A DNA stretch of 64,000 bases from Agelas oroides (taxonomy: Eukaryota; Porifera; Demospongiae; Agelasida; Agelasidae). Every line of letters begins with the position of its first letter. The stretch's first letter is position 1. The stretch is taken from assembly GCA_949130485.1 (NCBI GenBank), contig OX422197.1, forward strand, positions 1,712,603 to 1,776,602, given 5' to 3'. The notes beneath the pieces were generated by a model. It was given only the letters and a program-made list of their open reading frames with translations. It was not told the DNA's origin and ran no database searches. Made by a program: the position numbers and the translations under genes. Shown here in pieces: positions 1 to 64,000 of the stretch.

Positions 1-3000
1 GGTTGTACATTTTGTTTAACCAAGAATTTGTGTCCTACATACTGAATGATCTGGTCAACGCAAGTAAGAACTGCTCTGGAGAGCTTACACAAGTGATTCC
101 CACTACTGTTACTCGAATCTCACTGTCACATACATAGTTTCCAGATTCTGAGGATGCATATAACAGAATTTCAAGATTGCATACAATGTGTATCATGTTG
201 GGCACTTGGCAGTTCTACTCCACAAGGGGCTGGTTTAAGCGTGGACTCACTCTTTTGAACGTATCTCCATCAGGAGAGTGCACCAACTCTTCAGTCTCAA
301 TTTCCACCACCTACATAAATGTGTAGAATCAAAACCAAATGTACTCACCCACAAATCTAAATACGCTTCACACTAACCTTTGCATAGACACTTTGAATGT
401 AGTCTGGTTGAACAATGCTGCCATGCTCTAAGCACCCAAGTGTCATAAACCTAGAAGTCAAGAGGTGCCAGTCAAGATTACTTGCTCTTGTACCAAGGCC
501 CTTACTGTTTAGAGGCCTGTGTGGCTAGGTACAGACATGCAAACCTTAGTGAAACTACACTAGCCAACAGTGATCATCTTCAGTGGTATAAGAACCCACA
601 GGTGTGAGAATGGCAATTTGTACATGTGGTAAACAGAAAGTGGGGAGTTAATTTACGTAGAAATATTTTCCTAGTGTAGTTTCACTAAAAACTGCACTCA
701 GGCCCTTGTAACCCCAGCTATTTGTCTTGCAGTACAACTGCAAGAGACAAAGTAACCCCAGCTTTCTTATCCTACAAGAGAACTTAACCCCAGCTATTTG
801 TCTTGCAGTATTACTGCAAGAGACAAAGTAATCCCAGCTTTCTTATCCTGCAAGAGAACTTAACCCCAGCTGTTTGTCTTGCAGTACAACTGCAAGAGAC
901 AAAGTAATCCCAGCTTTCTTATCCTGCAAGAGAACTTAACCCCAGCTGTTTGTCTTGCAGTACAACTGCAAGAGACAAAGTAACCCCAGCTTTCTTATCC
1001 TGCAAGAGAACTTAACCCCAGCTGTTTGTCTTGCAGTACAACTGCAAGAGACAAAGTAATCCCAGCTTTCTTATCCTGCAAGAGAACTTAACCCCAGCTA
1101 TTTGTCTTGCAGTACAACTGCAAGACAAATAGCTGGATTATATAGCAGTTTCAGCTTGTTACTGACAGCAGGTAATAAGAGTGTAACGATGCTCATTTCC
1201 TCATCCCTTGTAGAGGTTGCTATACAAATGATTGACACAAAGGATGAGTCCTCCTGCAACAAGCGGTGGAGGCTTGAAACAAACTGTCACAGCATTTGTA
1301 GTGGGTAGTAAAGTAACAAGGTTCTCACTTCCTCTGCCATTCTTCACACTTGCTCTTGTCCAGCACAATCGTTACAAGCTCAGTGGGAAGCAGCTGAAGG
1401 CTTGCTCTCTGCTTTCCCCGAGACACAGAGTTTGAAGGAACCAAACGACAGCAGGTCATGCGCAAGGGGTGGGTCTGGACAGGAGGGACGATAGACAGAA
1501 AGCTTGTAATCCATAGAAATGCTTCCTGCATGACAAAAATGTGGCTCTGTATAGCACATAGAACAGAGAGAGAATTGTACACATGCAACTCTGATAAACG
1601 ATCACACATCTTATAGGACTTGACTTGAACAATTTACGCTTCAGTATCTACTTCACTACTACTACTATGGATAATATGGTGAGATATTGCACTCATAGCC
1701 TTATTTCCAGACTCTCACACTCCAGCTTTCATTGCCTGCATTCATGTGATACTATCTTCCTATTCTGCATGCATACCTCACCGGAAGTTGCTAACCCTGC
1801 CCCCAACTTCCGGCGAGCGAGAGAAGGTGGCCTAACTCGATAGACTATACCATCCTGTAAAAGAGTATTGTGAGGGCTCCATTTTGACAATTGTTCTGCT
1901 GTTATTTCTGACTTTGGAGGACAATCATGAAAAAGTACACACGAGGAGGGAGAAGGTGGGAGGGAGAAGGTGGGAGGGAGAAGGTGGGAGGGAGAAGGGA
2001 GTAGGGAAGTGACTGTAATGCTCACAGTGAGAATATCAGTGATGTCATAGAACTTTCTGTGAAGGTACATCTCAATGTACCTATTCCCATCATCATTGCA
2101 GTCACCAAGCTGGATGACTTCTGGAATGAAACACAACCGTCAAGGATTGAAATCAAGCAGAACACAAAACATACATGTACATTTGACATTTACTCATCCA
2201 AAAACCCGAGGGAGGGGGGTGTTTCTGCAAACCTCTGGTTCACAAACACCAACTATACCATCCAATCAAAATTGGCTTCAGAATAGCTGTCACATGCTCT
2301 AGGATATATAGGATGCCATAAGAACTACCAACTGTTGATTGTCTTGACAGTCGAGCAAGGATACTGGTAGTGGTTCTGGGAATGTTGTGAGAAGCAGTGA
2401 TACGAACCACCAAGACACAGTTGGGGTCAACTGTCTGGGAGTCTAACACAGCAGATACAGTAACCTCTGAGGGAGGGGGAGGCAGGAGGAGAGGGAGAAG
2501 GAGAAGGAGGGGAAGAAGGAGAAGGAGAAGGAGGGGAAGAAGGAAAGAGAGAAGGAGGGGAAGAAGGAAAGGGAGAAGGAGGGGAAGAAGGAAAGGGAGA
2601 AGGAGGGGAAGAAGGAAAGGGAGAAGGAGGGGAAGAAGGAGAAGGAGAAGGAGGGGAAGAAGGAGAAGGAGGGGAAGGGAAAGGGAGAAGGAGGGGAAGA
2701 AGGAAAGGGAGAAGGAGGGGAAGAAGGAAAGGGAGAAGGAGGGGAAGAAGGAAAGGGAGAAGGAGGGGAAGAAGGAAAGGGAGAAGGAGGGGAAGAAGGA
2801 AAGGGAGAAGGAGGGGGAGGGAAAGGGAGAAGGAGGGGGAGGGAAAGGAAGGGAGGGAGAGAGGGAGGAGAGAAGGAAGGAGGAGAGAAAGGAAGGGAAG
2901 GAAGAAAAGAAAGAAGGAAGGAACGGTAAATTTTTCACAAGACTGCACTCCCTCCTTCACGACCTCATTCCCAAGACAGGGGATACAGCTTGGGTATGAG

Positions 3001-3812
3001 GCCATCAACCTACTTTTCTGAGGCTTGTACTTGCAGATGGAAAGTTTCCCCCCAGTGGATTGCAGCTACATATGGAAAATAAAACAATCAACATGGCAAC
3101 TGCAAGAGAACGCCAACATATCACCTTCCTCACTCCTAAGTAGTTCCTCTTCCCTCTTACTAAGTCTTAGCAGGAATTAGCAGCCTTGCTGTCAGGTCTT
3201 TCCTACCTCTAGTTTTTGTAAGTGATCAAAAATTGGAGGTGGAGAAGGCCTGGTTGCAAGACTAATAGGCTAATGGATGGCTCTATTTTGGTGCCCACAA
3301 TGTTGGCCGGCCCTATGGCACCATCATGGTAGGTACATAACAAAGGACCTCATGATACAGCTCTGCAAGAATGATGGCTTCCGTAACACCAGAAGGATAA
3401 CTGGAAAAGAGAAAACAACATAAGAGATAACAAGGATTTTAATACTGTATGAAGTGAGGGTGACTCATAGTGATAACATGCATACTGTACTGGTTCAGAA
3501 ACTGCATACATACTTGGAAAGTAGGTTCAGTAATTTGACACACACCCAAGTCCTGCATAATAAAGACGATGCAAATCATCAGCTGTTATCGCACTGGTCT
3601 AAACTCGTGCTACTATTTCCACTGCAAAATTTTGTTATCCGGGCCCAGCAACACCAGTACACTAAGTCTGTGTGATGTGGTGTCGTGCGAGACTAGGGCA
3701 CACTGCAGAATACAGATTACAGCTAGGCTAATGGCTACCATGTTATGCGTTGTGGACCCCTGGAAATTCTGCATTGCTGCAGCTGATCTTGGATCTTCGC
3801 AACTACCTCCAT
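1..3812 (-). CDS. Unidentified multi-exon gene, 5' part (truncated at window start)
   Basis: Ten exons on the minus strand: 3739-3812, 3337-3400, 3014-3065, 2329-2466, 2026-2120, 1851-1911, 1226-1253, 378-450, 251-310 and 1-41 (continuing). All junctions are GT/AG and all phases agree, giving about 228 codons with no stop. The start ATG at 3812 opens MEVVAKIQDQLQQCR. Later exons read LAELYHEVLCY, VDPNCVLVVRITASHN, GDCNDDGNRYIEMYLHRKFYD and LGCLEHGSIVQPDYIQSVYAK (fragments). I see no signal peptide, membrane segment or family motif and do not recognise the product; it looks like a soluble intracellular protein. The 28-nt exon at 1226-1253 is the weakest call, but it is the only piece I found that bridges phase 1 to phase 2. 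The gene is divergent from PPP1R10, with start codons 95 bp apart. Pyrimidine arrays abut the acceptors of exons 2329-2466 and 1851-1911. Confidence 0.62.
710..1131. repeat. 76-bp minisatellite, about 5.5 copies
   Basis: Units begin at 710, 786, 862, 938, 1014 and 1090 with AACCCCAGCT. Each holds the inverted repeat CTTGCAGT-ACA-ACTGCAAG. The array lies in an intron of the unidentified minus-strand gene. Confidence 0.95.
1937..1997. repeat. GGAGGGAGAAGGTG 14-bp array beside a 3' splice site
   Basis: About four copies. On the coding (minus) strand it is CT-rich and ends about 25 bp upstream of the acceptor of exon 1851-1911. Confidence 0.85.
2468..2921. repeat. GA-rich minisatellite forming an intron polypyrimidine tract
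   Basis: Units such as GGAGGGGAAGAAGGAAAGGGAGAA repeat over about 450 bp. On the coding (minus) strand this is a CT array running to the CCCTCAG acceptor of exon 2329-2466. No AG occurs inside on that strand. Confidence 0.92.
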
Positions 3813-3907
3813 AATTGTGCAATTATCTAATTTAACGAAATTGAGAAAAATGATAATGTTAATATACGCATGCGCAGTTTACTTCCTTGCTGATCAGTGA
3901 GAGGAAA
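3813..3907. promoter_or_regulatory. Putative bidirectional promoter / shared 5' region
   Basis: The ATG of the minus-strand gene (3812) and the ATG of PPP1R10 (3908) are 95 bp apart, so transcription starts must lie within or overlap this interval. It contains TACGCATGCGCA at 3865-3876, one mismatch from the NRF1 consensus YGCGCAYGCGCR, a typical element of TATA-less bidirectional animal promoters. I see no TATA box in the interval. Promoter activity is inferred. Confidence 0.55.
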
Positions 3908-33973
<30,066 letters not shown>

Positions 33974-34621
33974 CTAACTTGTAATATTTGACAGTGTACC
34001 CTTCATGTTTAGTACGCATGCTTAACGATTTAATAGTTATCCTCTTGTGTACGAGCTCTCAGTGTCTTTTCTGTAAAGTTTGTTTTTTTGTTGTCAGTCT
34101 CTCTCCTTCCTCTTCTTCCAATAAGTTTTATATTGCGTGGAGAAGATCGCATATGGTTCGGGTGTCTGGAAATCAAGCGCAAAAAAAGTGAATTAGACTT
34201 TCTCTCATTTCGTAATAGGCAAGGTTGTGGCCAAGGTTGGCATGTGTAAATCTTTCTGTGCTCGATAAAGGTTGCAAGATAACAGCCAAAACCTTGCATA
34301 TTGATATTTTGGTATGTGTGCCACTTTGTAGCCTCATTGCTTGCAGTACGAAGTTTGCCCAGAATTTTGTACGTACTGCAAGTGACGAATGCTGCTGAGA
34401 ACAGGCTACTCCATTTTTGAATGTCCACTTGTTTAAAAAATTTGTCTGGTGGATGTCCAAAATGTTTGGCATGCACCTATTAAACCGTGGTACCACCACT
34501 CATTGTGATCTGCGCCAAATTCATAACACGTTTGACACAAGAGCACATTCCCTCTGCCCCATATCCAGCTTTCATCAAGCGAGATAAATTGTTTAATAAA
34601 CTATGGACAGATCTGATGGAC

Positions 34622-34789
34622 TGCCAAGAAATTTGGAATTCAACCAAACAACTTAACACACTATACGGTTGTCATCACAGACTATGCAGTGATCATCCTC
34701 AGATCAGAGGTGTAAGTGAGGTGTACCGCTGATGATAACGCTGTATAGTGTGTCTAAATGTTTGGTTAAATTACAAATTTCTTGGCTAG
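34622..34789. mobile_element. Foldback element 3' of PPP1R10
   Basis: GCCAAGAAATTTG...AACACACTATACGGTTGTCATCA pairs with TGATGATAACGCTGTATAGTGTG...AAATTTCTTGGC, giving about 55-bp imperfect arms. Confidence 0.8.
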
Positions 34790-36157
34790 TGTACGTTGTC
34801 CTTTTCCAGTACGTTCCATTGTTTTGATACACACCGGTCATCATTACCTGCCATTAGGCACATTTTCCACCATATAATTTTGCGGACAGTAGAGTGACAA
34901 ACCTTGTTTAGTTACATGCCACGGCATGTGACCTACTTCACTGGTAAAGCCTTACATAACAGTTCAATGCTGCTTGCTCACGCTCGCCCCACCATGTTCT
35001 ACATTACAATATTTTCAGTATGCTTATAGAACTAAAGTAGCTGCAGTCTTGTTACCAGGTAACAAGAAAGGGGAGGAACTTTTCCTTTCTTTTTGGAGCT
35101 AGGTGGTTGTTGACTCTTCCACAATACCACCTCCAAGTGTAGGTAGTATCTACCACATTGAGACAGTAAACTAAAACCAGTATCTACCACATTGAGACAG
35201 TAAACTAAAACCCAGTTTGGTGTAAACTATTCTGTACATCATGCAAAGTTTGTGTAAACTACTATATTACATTCTCTACATAGAATGAGTATGTGACCCA
35301 TTATACTTCTCTAGTCATCCAATGAAATGCTTACAAAGTGATGAAATGTCTGAGAACTTCATCCACACACTCACCTCCGTTGAAATCTCATTTTCAGGCT
35401 CTCCCCCACACTGTAACTAAAAGCTAGGAACGAAGCCACCATGTTTGTTTGTTTATTTCCCAGGCACTTGAGTGGCTTCTCTGTTATTAAAATTATAACA
35501 ATGCCCGACAGCTATGGATTCACATGCCACTGAGCTAAGATGTATTTCCAAATCGTGACCTCCTACCTATTATCGCTAGGTAACAATGGTTTTGAAAATT
35601 CCACTGGTGCGTGTCTCCAAGAGACGGGATTCACGCCGACAGTGGGATGTGCCATAACTTTATAGTCGTCTCGCTTTTGTTGACACTCCATAACTGGGTC
35701 TTCTCTGTGTTCAAAGAGACTGGTAAATTAGCCGAAAAATGGGACATTTAAATCGCATCCTGTTTCAAGTTGTAATGTACACGAACAATCATGTCTTCCT
35801 GAAAAAAGGCAGACCTAGATCTTACACAAAGTCACCCACTGTGCAAGACATGTTTCAGTCAATATCAGGCTTCATCAGCTGTGCTGGGGTGAATGGGAGA
35901 TAGGGATTACTACTTTGTGTCAACGGTGAGGTCATCTCAAAGGTAGCGTCTTTTTGTGCAGCTGTGCAGTTAGTTGTAGTGGCTCATAGAAACAGAGCCT
36001 TGTGAATCCATGGTGATGCACTTTGCACCTAATAATCAATTTCAGTACAAATACAATAACTATAGGGTAATTAATATTGGACAGAACTTTATTACTATGT
36101 AGGAAATGCCCTATACATGTGTTGATGCACTCCCTATATGAGGGGGTATGTTGGGTT

Positions 36158-36373
36158 TGTATTTATACTTTATAGTTTCTTGTCTGAGTAGAGGTACATG
36201 TATAGTATGTTGTTTGCTAAAATACTATCCCTGCCCAGAAAGTACTGTACCCATTTCCTGTTTTATTTTCCCCCTTTTACCATAATATATCCTATTTACA
36301 CACCGCAGTAATCTGTTTGGTGTAAACTACTCAAACAAGAAACTATAAACTATAAGCTTGTGTAAAGTATAAA
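36158..36373. mobile_element. MITE just beyond the PTP stop codon
   Basis: The left end GTATTTATACTTTATAGTTT pairs with right-end GTATTTATACTTTACAC and ATAGTTTCTTGT segments (complemented). It contains the candidate AATAAA signal of the minus-strand gene (36262-36267). Confidence 0.7.
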
Positions 36374-36735
36374 TACTTTTTTGAGTGGGTTCTGGCTGTG
36401 TACTTACCTCAAAGAAGCCAACCAAAGTTTCTCTCTTCCACTTGAGCTGTGTAAACTACTTGGCCACAGTGTACATTGATCTTTGCATTCCAAAGCTAAT
36501 AGCCATGACAGAAATTGTACTGAAACATCCATTGAAGTGGGGTAAGTACGTATATATATCATGCAATTATATAGCTGTATACACAGATAAATAAATAACA
36601 ACTGACAGATGCGTATATCTGTAAAAAAAATGTGGACATGTAGGTCAACTATGTGATAAAAATCAACTCAAAGAGACAGGGCTAAAAAAGGTTTCTACAT
36701 ACACGGGTATACGTATATGCACTGCGAATAGGTGT

Positions 36736-63012
<26,277 letters not shown>

Positions 63013-63261
63013 CTGCAGAGTGCGGGTCTGGGTACGCAAGGGGGAAGAACACAAAATAAAAAGTGTGTGTATGTGAAGTGCCACTCTTAAAATCAAATCA
63101 TCTGGGGTACTTGGGTTGCAAATGCCCAGTCTCATGCCCAGTCCCTCGGTATGGTACACGCATGTGATGTCTTGCTGAGGGTCTGGGAACGAGACTAGCA
63201 AATGCCAAGAGAAGGGAAGAGAGAGGAGAAAAGAACTAAATTTATGACATTTGACTAGACA

Positions 63262-63574
63262 TAGTCTTGTGCCCAGACCCCACCCTCTCACGAGGAAAAG
63301 GGTCTGGTGACCATTGAGCGATTTCTTGGTTGTGCCGAGTCAGCAGTCTTGATACTGAACAACCCAATGAAATAGCGCTACGTCATGCAACCATGTGCTC
63401 GATCGACCGACCTACCTATTCATAATCTCGTGCCCAGACCCCACCCTCGCCTCTGTTGCGCTACTCAAGTCACATGACTAATGGCATTTTGCTGACTCGG
63501 CACAACCAAGAAATTGCTCAATGGTCACCAGACCCTTTTCCTAGTGAGAGGATGAGGTCTGGGCACGAGACTAG
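63262..63574. mobile_element. Long foldback of the TAGTCTCG family
   Basis: TAGTCTTGTGCCCAGACC...GGTCTGGGCACGAGACTA; the arms pair through CCATTGAGC.ATTTCTTGGTT. It is about 250 bp upstream (minus strand) of the first PTP exon seen. Confidence 0.82.
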
Positions 63575-64000
63575 ACTAGACAGTGATGATTCACCAGTTC
63601 TTTAATAAAGCTAGCCTCATTCCTAGGCTCCCCTGCTCTGGAACACAAACATCGAAAAACATGCTCCAAAGGAAATATAACTTTTTAGCAAGCTGGTACC
63701 TAAAATCAAACTTATGGGGTCACTTTTATTGTGTAGGAGACATGCTTCCCACAAAATTCTTCCTGTAATTGTGGGCTTAGTTTTTGTTTCAGTTTCAGTT
63801 TTTAGTCGGTTATTATTTTGCTTCACATGTAATTCGCAGGAAACTTGCTTCCTACGAAATTTTCCTACAAAATGCAGGAAAATTTCTGCCACATGAATAC
63901 TAGCACAGAAAAACTTCCGGCACATACTAGTAAAAATCTTTTGTCAAGCTTAACGTTGAACAAAAGCTGATTACGACCACAAAGACCCACAGTCCACTCA
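63575..64000. other. Right edge: PTP upstream intron, no exon seen
   Basis: The exon preceding 62954-63012, expected to end in phase 1 and to encode the phosphotyrosine-recognition loop region, is not visible here. The sequence holds a decayed GCCTCATTCCTAGG half-element and diverged repeats (CAGGAAACTTGCTTCC and similar). Confidence 0.5.

Larger units (their letters stand above)
33974..36735. other. Convergent intergenic region
   Basis: This lies between the stop of PPP1R10 (33973) and the stop of the minus-strand phosphatase gene (36736). Candidate polyadenylation signals are AATAAA at 34595-34600 (plus) and its complement at 36262-36267 (for the minus gene). It contains a foldback element (34622-34789), a 35-bp direct duplication (about 35146-35215) and a small MITE (36158-36373). 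I see no gene. Confidence 0.6.

Noticed and set aside
2397..3008. Long open frames of Arg/Gly/Lys or Pro/Leu/Ser repeats on both strands
   Set aside because: They are translations of a purine/pyrimidine minisatellite; real exons (2329-2466, 3014-3065) lie at its borders.

Overview
The window is nuclear DNA from a multicellular animal. It carries intron-rich genes with GT/AG junctions, and their products are metazoan: a PNUTS-type PP1 regulator, a classical protein tyrosine phosphatase and a secreted fibrinogen-domain protein. The dense load of short inverted-repeat elements and minisatellites, with a fairly small PNUTS gene, suggests an invertebrate, possibly an early-branching one such as a sponge. 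The sequence alone does not fix the taxon. I see no bacterial operons, CRISPR array or virus.

Layout. (1) 1-3812, minus strand: the 5' half of an unidentified gene, ten exons that stay in phase, leaving the window at base 1. (2) 3813-3907: a 95-bp gap between two divergent start codons, probably a shared promoter with an NRF1-like palindrome. (3) 3908-33973, plus strand: a complete PPP1R10/PNUTS orthologue of 18 exons (696 codons plus stop). It has a TFIIS-like N-terminal domain, an RVSW PP1-docking motif, a GR-rich tail and a terminal CCCH zinc finger on an exon 12.8 kb downstream of the previous one. (4) 33974-36735: convergent intergenic DNA. (5) 36736-63012 and beyond, minus strand: the 3' part of a classical tyrosine phosphatase gene, ten exons with an intact catalytic domain. 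(6) 43116-43961, plus strand: a single-exon secreted fibrinogen-related gene with its own TATA box, nested antisense in a 7.8-kb phosphatase intron.

The rest is introns filled with repeats: a hAT element with a perfect 8-bp target duplication, a TTAA-flanked piggyBac-like MITE, several TA-flanked MITEs, a four-copy 'AAGAGCGCATAAGAAC' family, a large 'TAGTCTCGTTCCCAG' foldback family, tRNA-derived SINE heads and many tandem arrays.

The most unusual signal is where the arrays sit. Several minisatellites appear to be built from splice junctions: one array copies a PNUTS 5' splice site five times every 43 bp, a second copies another PNUTS donor, and a third copies the acceptor of the phosphatase WPD-loop exon. 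Pyrimidine arrays abut 3' splice sites in at least eight introns of two divergent genes. They are always CT-rich on the coding strand and essentially free of AG. No new defence or metabolic system is apparent; the splice-site-seeded repeats are the best candidate for something undescribed.
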